47,583 nucleotides of DNA from JAGMXM01 sp964458325 (GTDB taxonomy: Bacteria > Verrucomicrobiota > Verrucomicrobiia > Limisphaerales > UBA1319): positions 1 through 47,583 of the forward strand of contig CAYWIM010000031.1 in assembly GCA_964458325.1 (NCBI GenBank), in the 5' to 3' direction. Every line of letters begins with the position of its first letter. The first letter of the stretch is position 1. The notes beneath the pieces were generated by a model that made no database searches, was not told the origin of the DNA, and saw only the letters and a list, made by a program, of their open reading frames with translations. Below, in pieces: positions 9,080 through 18,314 of this stretch. The translations under genes were made by a program, and so were the position numbers.

Positions 9080-10486
9080 GTGTGGAACCGCCTTCGAGTC
9101 GCCGTTTGCTGGACCGCGTGCCTTGCCAAAGCCGCGGCTGCCGCCATGGCTGTCGGGCCCGCCGGTGTCGCCCAAGACGCTGAGGCGCCCGCCCTCTCGA
9201 CCGCATCCGATCCTCGGCCACGGACCGCGGCGGCCTGGCCTCGCCACGTCATCGACAACGCCTCGCGCGGCGCCGATGGCATCCGCCTGGGCGACATGAA
9301 CGCTGACGGCTATCCCGATATCATCACCGGGTGGGAACAAGGCGGGCAAGTCCGCGTGGCGGTCAATCCGGGGCCGGGGGGCGCCCGGGCGCCCTGGCCC
9401 ACGCTCGATGCGGGCCGCGCGCCGGATGTCGAGGACGCCGCATGGGTAGATTTGGATGGCGATGGCTGCCTGGACGCCATCAGCTGTTCGGAGGGCGCCA
9501 CTCGCCGCTTGTCTGTTCATTGGGGAATTCCCGGAGCCACGGGATCGCAGGATGCGCCCGGCCGCCCCGGCGCACGCACACCTGGATCCTCGGCGAATCG
9601 CTTTCGATGGCGGCCGGACGAACCGGCGGGCACGATTCCCGCAACCGCTTGGCGGACCGAAGTCATGCCCCCGGCGGTGGGGATGATGATGTGGATGTTC
9701 TGTGCGCCCATGGACGTGGACGGCCGGTGGGGCATCGACCTCGTGGCCGGGGGCAAGGGCAAGGGCGCCGCCCTGGGCTGGTGGGCAGCCCCGCCCAATC
9801 CGCGTGCGCTCGATCGATGGACCTGGCATCCGTGGCGTCCCGCGGGCTGGATCATGACCGTGCGCCCGATCGACATGGATGGCGACGGCGACCTGGACGT
9901 CCTGTTTTCGGACCGGAAAGGCGAGCGCCGGGGCTGTTACTGGCTCGAGAATCCCGCTCCCGCCGATCCCCTCGAACCGGTCTGGCGCGAACATCCGATA
10001 GGCGGCGCCGGTCGGGAGGTGATGTTCGTCGACGTGGCCGACCTGGACGGCGATGGCAAGGAGGATGTCCTGGCGGCAGCCAAGCCGCGGTTGATCCTGT
10101 TCCTCAGGCGGTTGACGGCCGATGGCCGGCAGTGGCTCGAGCATCCCATCGAGGTCCCGGCGGATGCCGGCACCGCCAAGGCTGTCGCGGCGGGTGACCT
10201 CGATCGGGATGGCCGCCTGGACCTCGTCTTCACCACCGAGGGATCCACCGGCGGGCGCCACGGGGTCATGGCGCTCGAGCCCCGCCCGTCCGCACTGGAT
10301 GGCCGCTGGGAGGCCCGCACGATCAGCGGGATCGATGGCATCAAGCACGACCTGGTCCGATTGCTGGACCTGGACGGCGATGGCGATCTGGACGTCCTGA
10401 CATGCGAGGAAACCCGCAACCTGGGCGTCATCTGGTACGAGAATCCAGCCGTCCGACGGCCGGGCTGGCCCGATGGGCGCGACTGA
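9080..10486 (+). CDS. Secreted FG-GAP/VCBS repeat protein
   Basis: A 468-residue protein with a signal-peptide-like N-terminus (Ala-rich to about residue 35) followed by six calcium-loop motifs of the FG-GAP/VCBS type: DMNADGYPDI, DLDGDGCLDAI, DMDGDGDLDVLFS, DLDGDGKEDVL, DLDRDGRLDLVF and DLDGDGDLDVLTCEE. These build an integrin-like beta-propeller that binds calcium. The ENPAP and YENPA blocks after the loops recur in planctomycete and verrucomicrobial proteins of unknown function. The start is taken as GTG at 9080; a CTG at 9071 is possible. It converges with the next gene with a gap of only 24 bases. Confidence 0.82.
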   Translation: MWNRLRVAVCWTACLAKAAAAAMAVGPAGVAQDAEAPALSTASDPRPRTAAAWPRHVIDNASRGADGIRLGDMNADGYPDIITGWEQGGQVRVAVNPGPGGARAPWPTLDAGRAPDVEDAAWVDLDGDGCLDAISCSEGATRRLSVHWGIPGATGSQDAPGRPGARTPGSSANRFRWRPDEPAGTIPATAWRTEVMPPAVGMMMWMFCAPMDVDGRWGIDLVAGGKGKGAALGWWAAPPNPRALDRWTWHPWRPAGWIMTVRPIDMDGDGDLDVLFSDRKGERRGCYWLENPAPADPLEPVWREHPIGGAGREVMFVDVADLDGDGKEDVLAAAKPRLILFLRRLTADGRQWLEHPIEVPADAGTAKAVAAGDLDRDGRLDLVFTTEGSTGGRHGVMALEPRPSALDGRWEARTISGIDGIKHDLVRLLDLDGDGDLDVLTCEETRNLGVIWYENPAVRRPGWPDGRD

Positions 10487-10510
10487 TCCCATCCCGAGCA
10501 GGATGCGGAA

Positions 10511-13372
10511 TCACTCGGTGATGCAGGAGGGCTTTTTCCCGAGGGCGCTGCGCCTGGCCAGAGCGCGCAGGATCGCGTCCATGATGTCATCGAGATACCG
10601 GGCGATGTCCTCGGCCAGAAAACGGAGCACGAGGTAACCGTTCTCCTGGAGGAGGACGTCCTTGCGCCGGTCGCGGCGATAGGCCTCGGCATCCGCCAGG
10701 TGCTGGGCGCCGTCCAGCTCGATCGCGAGCCTGGATTCTTCGTCCAGCAGGTCGACCTCCATCTGGCCGTGCATGTCGAACGGGATGGGCAGCGTCCGAT
10801 TCAGCTGGAACCGGCCGGTAGTGGCGGCTAGCGATTCGAGGCGGCGGAACAGGAACGCCTCGGAGGCGCTGCGAGCCTGGCCAGCCCCCGCGGCATCGGG
10901 CAAGGGCGCACGCGCCGCGTGGACGAACAGGTTCGCCAGGGGCACATCGACACCGTCCCGGATCAGCCGTCGCACGCTGGCGGCGTAGTCCCGCTTCCAT
11001 GCTGGATCGATTGGGAGCGGCACCTCGCAGGGCCAGCCCGGAACCGCGCTTGCCGGCAGGAGAATCGTGTAGCCCACCGCCTCGTACCCCCGGCATCGCC
11101 GGTCGAACATCCGCGCCAGCATGGGGACGTCGAGATCCGCATAGTCATACACGCGCGCCTCGCGCTTGCCCTCGTGGAGCCGATGAAGGCGGCCCACATA
11201 TTGGGCAATCGTTCCCCGCCAGGACACCGGCAGCGCCAGATACAAGGTGTCCAGACGCGCGTCGTCGAAGCCTTCCCCGATATATTTGCCGGTGGCGATC
11301 AGCACCCGGCCGGTCTGATCCCCGTCTGCCATGGCATCGGCAGCTGCCCGCAGCTGCTTCCGGCCCATGCGCCCCTGGAGCACGATCACCCGGGGGACCG
11401 CGCCCGACAGCCGCTCCGCCAGGAGCTGCACATGGCTGGTCCGCTCGGTCAGCACCAGCGGGAACCGGCCCTCGCGCACGGCCTCGATCACATCGCCGCA
11501 AATCATCCGGTTCCGATCCTCGTCGGCGGCCAAGGCGTCGTAGAGCCGGCCGAACTCGATTCGCGGATCCGGATCCGCCGGGCCGCCTGGGCGAAAGCCG
11601 GTCGGTCGAACGCGAACGCGGTGGTCGAACGGCTGGGCCAAGGCCTGCTGCCGGGCATCCACCCGATAACGCACCGGCCCGCATTGCATGAGAATGATCG
11701 GGTGATGGCCGTCCTTGCGAGTGACGGTCGCCGACAAGCCGGTCACGTATTTGGCTTTTGCGCCGCGGGCGACCTGCTCGAAGCTCCACGCCGAAAGGTG
11801 ATGGCATTCGTCCACCACCAGGTGGCCGTAGGCGCCCAACTGGTCGCTGACCACCCCTCGCCGAACGAGGCTTTGGATGATGGCGACATCGAGCGATCCC
11901 GTGATCTTCCTTCGCCCGCCGCCGATTTGCCCGACGTCTTTCGGGGCCAATCCAAGAAATCCGGTCAACCGCTCGACCCATTGCTCGAGCAGCTGACGCC
12001 GATGCACCAGAACCAGCGTGCTCACCTTCCGCTCGGCGATCAGCCAGGCGGCGATCGCCGTCTTCCCGAACGCCGTGGCCGCCGCCAGAACCCCGATGTC
12101 ATGCGCGGCCAGCGCCCGGGCGGCGGCCAGCTGCTCGGGACGCAGCTCGCCCTGAAAGGCGACCTCGAGCGCCCGGCCGGCCTGCCGCTCGTCCCGCAGC
12201 ACTGGCCGGATCTTCAGGGCGCGAAACACCGCCAAAACCTCATCGAGACAGCCCCGGGGCAGCGCCAGATGAACCGGGTAATCCTCCGCGCATCCGACGA
12301 TTCGGGGCTTGTCGTAGGTGGGCAGCCGCAACGCCTGCGCCCGGTAGAATTCCGGATTCTGAAAGGCTGCCAGCCGGATCAGGCGATTGCGCAGGCTGGG
12401 CGGCAGGCCGGCCTTATCGATGTAGATCTGGTTGCCCAGGACCAGCCCGATGCTCTCGGGCATCGGTCCGGCCAGAGGGGCGTCCCTCGACCGGCGCGAC
12501 GGCGGCGCCGTCCAGGGCGGGTCGTCGTCCTCGGCCAGGCTTAAGACCGGTCTGACGCCGACGATCCTGCCCCGGCTTTGGGCCCGGGCGACGATGGATT
12601 CGACCTGCGCGCGCCCGATCCGGGGCATCGAGGACAAATAGAGCCACTGGTCCGCATGAGGCTCGAGCTGCTCGTCGATGAACACGCTGTTCCCCCGCGC
12701 TCGAGCCTTCTTCTGCAGCGGCAAGGCGATCAGATTGCCGAATCCGCCATGAGGGATGGTGTCCTGGTTCGGGAACAGCCGGTCATAGGACTCGAGCCCG
12801 ATGTCTGGCCGCCGCTCCATCGTCTCCGTCAGCAGATGCGATCCGAGGTCTCGGGCGAGCCGAGCCGGCAGCGCCTCGGCGAAGAAGAGCCAGAGATGGC
12901 CTCCTTCTCCCGACCGCGACCGCTCGAGGCCCGCAGGCAAATCTAGCCCCCGGCATGCCTCCACCAGCGCTGCGGCGTCCGTGCCCCACTCCTCACGATC
13001 AAGGTCGATCGCCAGGAAATGGCAGGTCTCGTCCGGCATCAACGGGTAGATTCCCATGACGAAATCGCGCCCGGAATCGTCCTCACCGGAAAGGTGGTGT
13101 CGAACCACGTCCTCCGTCACCGGGAGGAAACGGCGATTCGGGCAGTCGCCGCACCGGATCCGGGGCTTGTCGCACAGGTCGCGCACCCATTCGTTGGCGC
13201 AGGCGGGCTGGTAGCCAGCCCGGCCCGTCTTCCGGCTCTCGAACCGGCGCGCATACACATCGTCCCGCCCGCGAAACAGCGACCGGAACAAGGCGATCTT
13301 GGCAGCTGCGCTCGATCCCTGATTGACCCCGGCTGGGCACGGACTCTCCTCGGGCTGCATCCCGGCCGGCAT
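10511..13372 (-). CDS. TOTE-like primase / SF2 helicase / DUF559 nuclease fusion
   Basis: A 953-residue three-part protein. Residues 20-260 resemble the archaeo-eukaryotic primase domain of TOTE conflict systems: a Cys cluster (C58, C67, C74, C77), FLAIDLDREEW with metal-binding D123/D125, and SGEGGHLWLFF with the sxH histidine at 159. Residues 400-800 are a superfamily-2 helicase: ATAFGKT (about 433-439), VVDECHH, GLSATVTRK and QYVGRLHR. Residues 850-940 are a DUF559/Vsr-like nuclease: MEVDLLDEE, LAIELDGAQH, RRDRRKDVLL. It is probably an anti-element or repair/priming system acting alone. The first ATG is at 13372; a TTG at 13399 is possible. CTCGAG usage resembles the resident genes, so any transfer was not recent. 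Confidence 0.86.
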   Translation of the reverse strand: MPAGMQPEESPCPAGVNQGSSAAAKIALFRSLFRGRDDVYARRFESRKTGRAGYQPACANEWVRDLCDKPRIRCGDCPNRRFLPVTEDVVRHHLSGEDDSGRDFVMGIYPLMPDETCHFLAIDLDREEWGTDAAALVEACRGLDLPAGLERSRSGEGGHLWLFFAEALPARLARDLGSHLLTETMERRPDIGLESYDRLFPNQDTIPHGGFGNLIALPLQKKARARGNSVFIDEQLEPHADQWLYLSSMPRIGRAQVESIVARAQSRGRIVGVRPVLSLAEDDDPPWTAPPSRRSRDAPLAGPMPESIGLVLGNQIYIDKAGLPPSLRNRLIRLAAFQNPEFYRAQALRLPTYDKPRIVGCAEDYPVHLALPRGCLDEVLAVFRALKIRPVLRDERQAGRALEVAFQGELRPEQLAAARALAAHDIGVLAAATAFGKTAIAAWLIAERKVSTLVLVHRRQLLEQWVERLTGFLGLAPKDVGQIGGGRRKITGSLDVAIIQSLVRRGVVSDQLGAYGHLVVDECHHLSAWSFEQVARGAKAKYVTGLSATVTRKDGHHPIILMQCGPVRYRVDARQQALAQPFDHRVRVRPTGFRPGGPADPDPRIEFGRLYDALAADEDRNRMICGDVIEAVREGRFPLVLTERTSHVQLLAERLSGAVPRVIVLQGRMGRKQLRAAADAMADGDQTGRVLIATGKYIGEGFDDARLDTLYLALPVSWRGTIAQYVGRLHRLHEGKREARVYDYADLDVPMLARMFDRRCRGYEAVGYTILLPASAVPGWPCEVPLPIDPAWKRDYAASVRRLIRDGVDVPLANLFVHAARAPLPDAAGAGQARSASEAFLFRRLESLAATTGRFQLNRTLPIPFDMHGQMEVDLLDEESRLAIELDGAQHLADAEAYRRDRRKDVLLQENGYLVLRFLAEDIARYLDDIMDAILRALARRSALGKKPSCITE

Positions 13373-13562
13373 ATCGGATTGGACAGGTCTTGGGCTCAAA
13401 TCGAAGGCGATATAGCCGAATCCGGATTTGGGTGCAACCGAGTTCCGGATGATCCGGACGGGGGTTGGTGGCGGGGATCGAGCGCCGCCGCTGGCGCGAG
13501 GCCGCGTCCTGCACGGATCGTCCGCGGCGCTCGGCCCATCCGGGCCTAACCCGCGGGAGTCG

Positions 13563-13736
13563 TCAATGGTGCAGCTGGTTGAGGTAATAGAGCGCGAGCC
13601 CGATCAGGAGGGAGACCAGGATCCCGATCAGCAGCGCCCAATGCAGCACTCGGCGATGGAACTGCCGGTTGCTGCGTCCCATGCCTGGCAGCAGGTAATA
13701 CCGATGTTGTTCGCGGTCCTTCTTGCGCCCCCACAT
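13563..13736 (-). CDS. Small single-pass membrane protein (57 aa)
   Basis: A short frame of 57 residues reads MWGRKKDREQHRYYLLPGMG, then a basic segment RSNRQFHRRV, then one hydrophobic helix of about 20 residues (HWALLIGILVSLLIGLALYYL). The basic N-terminus and C-terminal helix suggest a tail-anchored or type II inner-membrane peptide. The start lies 30 bases downstream of the lysS stop on the same strand, so it is probably co-transcribed with lysS. No family is recognised. The clean charge-then-helix layout and a proper stop support a real gene; comparison across relatives would settle it. Confidence 0.6.
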   Translation of the reverse strand: MWGRKKDREQHRYYLLPGMGRSNRQFHRRVLHWALLIGILVSLLIGLALYYLNQLHH

Positions 13737-13766
13737 GGCGGCCTCGCTTCGGGCGCGTTCCGCCCG

Positions 13767-15215
13767 TTATCGCGGTTTCATCTGCGGGAACAGGATGACG
13801 TCCCGGATGTTGGGCTGCCCCAGCAGCATCATGCAGAGGCGGTCGATGCCGATGCCCATGCCGCCGGCGGGGGGCATGCCGTGCTCGAGCGCGACGAGGA
13901 AATCCTCGTCCAGCTTCTGCTGCTCGCCGCCGGCCTGGTGTTCGAGCCGGTCCCGCTGCTCGATCGGATCGTTCTGCTCGGTGTAGGCCGGCGCGATCTC
14001 CTGGCCGTTGATGCAGCACTCGAACACCTCGACCGTGGTTGGATCCTCGGGCGACCGCTTGGCCAGCGGCGTCAGCTCGAAGGGCAGGTGCGTCACCAGC
14101 GTCGGCTGGATCAGGGCCGGCTCGATCAGCTTCTCGAACACCGCGCCTGTCACCTCGAAATCCTCCTCCGCGGCCGCCAGGTCGATCCCCAGCCCCAGGG
14201 CTCGCTCCCGGCGCGCGGGCGCGCCGATATCGAACCAGTCGGCCCCGGCCGCCTCGCGCACCAGATCCTTGTAGCGCGTCCGACGCCACGGGGGCGTCAG
14301 GTCGATGGTCCGAACGACCTTGCCTTCGGGATCGCGGTGCTCGATGGCGAGGGTTCCCAGCACGGCCCGGGCCACGTGCGCCAGCATCTCCTCGAGCAGC
14401 TCCATCATCGACGCGTAATCGCCGTAGGCCTGATACACCTCGAGCATGGTGAACTCGGGGTTGTGGCGGCGCGAGAGACCCTCGTTCCGGAAGTTCCGGC
14501 CGATCTCGAACACGCGGTCCATCCCGCCCACTAGCAGCCGCTTCAGGTAGAGCTCGATGGCGATGCGCAGATGAAACTGGACGCCCAGCGCGTTGTGCCA
14601 CGTCACGAACGGCTGGGCTGCGGCGCCCCCCGGAATGCTCTGCATCATGGGGGTCTCGACCTCGACATACCCGCGTTCGTGCAGGAACCGCCGGATCTCC
14701 CACACGATCTGGCTGCGCTTGAAAAAGATGTCTCGCACCCCCTCGTCGGCCATCAGATCCAGATACCGCTGCCGGTATCGGGTTTCGACGTCTTCGAGCC
14801 CGTGCCACTTGGCGGGGGGCGGGCGCAGGGCCTTGGCCAGCAGCGTGAACGACTGGACCTTGACCGTCACCTCGCCGGTCCGGGTAGTGAACAGCGGCCC
14901 CCGCACGCCCATGAAATCGCCCAGGTCCAGGTGCTTGATCACATCGAAGGACTCCGCCCCCACGGCCTGCCGCTGCACATAGGCCTGGAGGCGCCCGCTC
15001 TGGTCCTGCAGCACCAGAAACTGGCTCTTGCCCATGTCCCGATGCGCCACCACCCGCCCGGCCACCGCCACCTCGCGCCCCTCGGCATATCGCTGCCGGG
15101 CTTGCCCGCAGCCCTCCGAAGGCGTGAACTTGTTCGCGAACGGATCGAGCCCGCGGGCGCGCAGCGCCGCCAGCTTCTGCCGCCGCTGCTCGATCAAGAC
15201 ATGGGTTTCATCCAT
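13767..15215 (-). CDS. lysS: Lysyl-tRNA synthetase, class II
   Basis: A 482-residue class II aminoacyl-tRNA synthetase that charges tRNA-Lys. The N-terminal OB-fold anticodon-binding domain (about 45-145) contains AGRVVAHRDMGKSQFLVLQD. The catalytic domain has motif 1 around VEVETPMMQSIPGGAAAQPF, motif 2 FEIGRNFRNEGLSRRHNPEF and motif 3 GMGIGIDRLCMMLLGQ. Length is normal for bacterial LysS. The start at 15215 gives the usual short N-terminus (MDETHVLIEQRRQKL) and has no Shine-Dalgarno site. Upstream lie a short gap with a stem-loop and a secreted glycosidase-like gene on the same strand. Confidence 0.96.
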   Translation of the reverse strand: MDETHVLIEQRRQKLAALRARGLDPFANKFTPSEGCGQARQRYAEGREVAVAGRVVAHRDMGKSQFLVLQDQSGRLQAYVQRQAVGAESFDVIKHLDLGDFMGVRGPLFTTRTGEVTVKVQSFTLLAKALRPPPAKWHGLEDVETRYRQRYLDLMADEGVRDIFFKRSQIVWEIRRFLHERGYVEVETPMMQSIPGGAAAQPFVTWHNALGVQFHLRIAIELYLKRLLVGGMDRVFEIGRNFRNEGLSRRHNPEFTMLEVYQAYGDYASMMELLEEMLAHVARAVLGTLAIEHRDPEGKVVRTIDLTPPWRRTRYKDLVREAAGADWFDIGAPARRERALGLGIDLAAAEEDFEVTGAVFEKLIEPALIQPTLVTHLPFELTPLAKRSPEDPTTVEVFECCINGQEIAPAYTEQNDPIEQRDRLEHQAGGEQQKLDEDFLVALEHGMPPAGGMGIGIDRLCMMLLGQPNIRDVILFPQMKPR

Positions 15216-15290
15216 AGTGCGCCAGTCGTCCGGCCATCCATCTACTGCCAGAGTACCAAACCAGTTGGCAAGCGCGTTCGAGCCTCGAAA

Positions 15291-15313
15291 CCTCGGGACA
15301 CACGATCCCGAGG
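15291..15313 (-). terminator. Stem-loop between WbsX-like gene and lysS
   Basis: A perfect inverted repeat with 8-base arms (CCTCGGGA / TCCCGAGG) around a 7-base loop, just after the WbsX-like gene on the minus strand. No long T-run follows, so it is either a weak terminator or an attenuating hairpin. A second small palindrome (TTCGA-GCC-TCGAA) sits next to it at 15278-15290. Confidence 0.4.
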
Positions 15314-15350
15314 GGCGGCCCGGGGGGCGCAGGCAGCCCGGCGGGCCTCA

Positions 15351-18149
15351 TCAGGGCGCCAATCCCAAATCGCGGATGCTGACCTCGATCCCCGGCCGGG
15401 TTCCCAGATCGAGCCGCAGGCTGGTGATCGTCTGGCGCCATCGGGGATTGCCCGCCAAGGGAACCGTGTGCTCGTGCCATTGGCCGTCCAACGGGAAGGT
15501 GAACTTGGCGCTGGCCGCCTCGCTGAGCAATTCGGAGGCGGTGGTCCAGAACACTTGGCCGAAATCGACTGCGGAGCGCTTCCCCGGATCGGCGGCTCGC
15601 ATCCGGATCCGCAGCGCCCGCCACTGGTCGGCCCGCCACTGAATCGCGGGGCTGAACAGCGCCGGATCGTCGCCCGTGGTGGTCAGCACCAACCCATCCG
15701 GCCCCGACCGGGGAGTGCTGATCTGCCGGCCCGATTCCCATCCCCAGGTCCCTCCGGTGAAATCCCACGAGGATGCATCCGCGGCAAAAAACTCGACCTG
15801 CGGCGCCGACAGCCCGGCGTCGGCGGGGACCCAGTCCACATGCCGAGCAGGGGCCGACGCGAACACCTCGCGGATCGCATCGAGATACCCGAAGCCCGCC
15901 TCGTTATGCGGCTCGATGTAGGAGCCCTCGCCCCACTCGTTCCAGGCCTCGATCATCACCAGAGGCAGCGTCGAGCGCGGGTTCTCCCGTATCAGGTCCG
16001 CGGCCTCGCGCAGATGAACCCGAAAAGAGGCCGGAGCCCGCCCATACCTGGCGATCGCCCGCTGCCCGTGCCAGGGACGGCTATCCCACCCCCCGCTCAC
16101 GGGCGGCGCCAGGGGCAGACGGCACTCGGCCATGAGGTCTTTCCATTGCTGCCGATAGCCGGCCGTCACTTCCTCATAGGGCGACCAGCGCGCCTGGCCG
16201 CGCATCCCGACCGTGGGCCAGTTATAGGCGGTGATGGCGTCGTAGCCTTCGCGCTCCGCCTCGCGGGCCTCGGCGATCCCGTTGACGCAGGCCATGAGAA
16301 ACACCGGCGGCAGCCCTTGCCGCCGGCACTCCTCGCGCATCGCCTCGAGCGCGCGCCTGGCGCCCTCTGTGCCGAGGTCGCTCTGCAGCCGGTACATGCT
16401 GAAAATGACGACCAGCGGCCGGCCTTCGAGCCGATAATACTCCGGCCGGCGAAAATACTGCTCGATCCAATGCCGCGCCACCGCCCGGCAATCCTCGATC
16501 GAGGAGGATCCCTCCGGATTGTGATTGGCCCACAGCAGGCAGAACGGCAGCAGCGATCGATACCGCGACTGGAAATAGCCGTCATGGAGCGCATGCTCGA
16601 GCTGCCGCGCCCCCCGCGACCAATACCAGTCGAATGCGAAAAACGAGATCCCATGCTCGACCGCCCATCGGATCTGCCAGTCCATCACCTCCGGCCGCCC
16701 TTCCTGGTACCACCCCAGCAGCGGACGCCGCTCCGGGTACCGCGTGATGGGCGTCCAGCGCATCGCCGAGTTCCAGCCCGGAAAATAATAGACGCCCACC
16801 GCCGGGCTGGATCGGACCGGCGCAGGCGCCGGCAGCTCGGCGCCCCTCGAGGGCCGGCGCGGCGCGATCACGTCGTTGGTCCGGGCAAGCCGCGCCGTGC
16901 CTGCGTTGGCCGATTCCACCCGCAAGTCGAGCACGGCCCGGGAAGGCCTGTCGAACCGCACATCCCATGACCATTCGGCCTCCTCGCCAAACCGCAGCTC
17001 GGGGACCGGGTTTGTCCGCGCCGCGAGGAGCCGGGCCGATGCCGGGAGCGCCAGCCGGGGGCGCGCCTGCAGGACGGGCTCGCCTCCGCCATTGCTGACC
17101 CGTGCGCGGATTGTCGCCGAACCGCCCGTTCTCGGGAACGGATCTTCGAGGCCGAAGAACCGGACCTGGAGATCCGCCTCCCCGAGGGCGCGCTCGGCAA
17201 ACCCGATCTCGGTCAGCACGCAGGAATCCCCCGCCCGCACCCCGGGCCGGAGGCCGACCGCCCGAATCCGGCCCCGCCAGGATTCGAGGCTCCTCAGATC
17301 GAGGTTGTAGCGGTGGGGCAGGCCATCCCTGAGCAGCGGCATCGAGTATTCCTGCAGCCCGTGCCGGTCCGAGCCCACGAACACGACGCTGGCATGCTCT
17401 GCGGTCGCGCTCGCCAGAACCATTGAAATCACGGGATACTGCGCGGCCTCGAAATCCAGGGCGGGCCCCATCACGAAACCCTCGGCCGATTCGAGCCGGG
17501 CCTCGAATCCTTTCGGGGCCCGGCGCAAGGTCGCATCGTGCATCGCCTGCCAATAGGAGCGATCCGCGCCCCAATCCGCCGCTCGCCCGGCCGAGGCCGC
17601 CATCGAGGGGAACTCGAGGATCCGGATGAACTCGATCTCGAATCGTCCTCCGTCATACGGATCGAATCGCAGCAGCCGCAGGCGGCCTTCGCGATGCCAG
17701 AACGGAAACACCCGATAGGTTTGCCAGCGGTCGCTGCCCTCGATCGCAAAGGGCGTTCGCTTCTCTTGCGAGAGCCCGCGATTGGGCCCGTTGGTGTCCC
17801 CGGTCCAGAACCACTCGGCGGTCCCGCCCCGATCCGCCTTGAGCCGCACCTCGATCGCCTGCCACGGCGACACCGGAATATCCAGGGGGCCCGTGAACCC
17901 CAGGGTCGGATCCGGCCCGGCCCCGCGGGCGCGCAAGCTCCGGCCGTCGACTCGAACGTCCTGGAGGTCGCGCCCCTGGACCCACCCGAGGGCGTTGCCG
18001 GGCTGGTTGAATCGCCATTCCCGAATCGTCCGCGGCAGCCCTGAATCCGCCGCTCCCTGCGCCATTGCCAAGCTGCACCCGGCCGCTAAAAAGATGCACC
18101 AGCCGCGGGCGATCGCCTGCCTCGGCATGTTTCTCCATCGAAGGTTCAT
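15351..18149 (-). CDS. Secreted WbsX/GH99-like TIM-barrel protein
   Basis: A 932-residue exported protein (signal peptide ending near AMAQGAADS). Residues 35-440 are beta-rich, with CBM-like and Ig-like segments. Residues 448-760 form a TIM barrel of the WbsX/GH99-like group: VGVYYFPGWN, ISFFAFDWYWSRG, LLPFCLLWANHNPEG, YYRLEGRPLVVIFS and IEAWNEWGEGSYIEP. The last part is another beta-sandwich (DFTGGTWGWES). The WNEWGEG motif with flanking acidic residues suggests glycosidase activity; WbsX homologues are annotated as glycosyltransferases, but export favours polysaccharide degradation. Substrate is unknown. It is divergent from another WNEW-containing gene. Confidence 0.82.
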   Translation of the reverse strand: MNLRWRNMPRQAIARGWCIFLAAGCSLAMAQGAADSGLPRTIREWRFNQPGNALGWVQGRDLQDVRVDGRSLRARGAGPDPTLGFTGPLDIPVSPWQAIEVRLKADRGGTAEWFWTGDTNGPNRGLSQEKRTPFAIEGSDRWQTYRVFPFWHREGRLRLLRFDPYDGGRFEIEFIRILEFPSMAASAGRAADWGADRSYWQAMHDATLRRAPKGFEARLESAEGFVMGPALDFEAAQYPVISMVLASATAEHASVVFVGSDRHGLQEYSMPLLRDGLPHRYNLDLRSLESWRGRIRAVGLRPGVRAGDSCVLTEIGFAERALGEADLQVRFFGLEDPFPRTGGSATIRARVSNGGGEPVLQARPRLALPASARLLAARTNPVPELRFGEEAEWSWDVRFDRPSRAVLDLRVESANAGTARLARTNDVIAPRRPSRGAELPAPAPVRSSPAVGVYYFPGWNSAMRWTPITRYPERRPLLGWYQEGRPEVMDWQIRWAVEHGISFFAFDWYWSRGARQLEHALHDGYFQSRYRSLLPFCLLWANHNPEGSSSIEDCRAVARHWIEQYFRRPEYYRLEGRPLVVIFSMYRLQSDLGTEGARRALEAMREECRRQGLPPVFLMACVNGIAEAREAEREGYDAITAYNWPTVGMRGQARWSPYEEVTAGYRQQWKDLMAECRLPLAPPVSGGWDSRPWHGQRAIARYGRAPASFRVHLREAADLIRENPRSTLPLVMIEAWNEWGEGSYIEPHNEAGFGYLDAIREVFASAPARHVDWVPADAGLSAPQVEFFAADASSWDFTGGTWGWESGRQISTPRSGPDGLVLTTTGDDPALFSPAIQWRADQWRALRIRMRAADPGKRSAVDFGQVFWTTASELLSEAASAKFTFPLDGQWHEHTVPLAGNPRWRQTITSLRLDLGTRPGIEVSIRDLGLAP

Positions 18150-18314
18150 AATCGGCGGGCGCGCTCGAGCCCAACGCGCGTCCTGGCCGCGATGGTTCGA
18201 GTGCTCCTGTCATCGAGCATGGCGCAGCCGGGCTCGGACCGCAAGGGCGGAGCGATGCAAACCGAGCGACCTCCTCTCTTTCCAAATCCCCGAATCGTGG
18301 CATCCTTGGGTCTC

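Noticed and set aside
9080..10486. Hydrolase or sialidase-type beta-propeller enzyme
   Set aside because: Only FG-GAP calcium loops are seen; there are no catalytic motifs of such enzymes.
10919..12544. A 541-codon plus-strand frame opposite the TOTE-like gene
   Set aside because: No recognisable motif and the composition of a shadow frame; the minus-strand frame has primase, helicase and nuclease motifs.
14571..16970. A 799-codon plus-strand frame across lysS and the WbsX-like gene
   Set aside because: It spans two real minus-strand genes and their intergenic gap, and has no domain.
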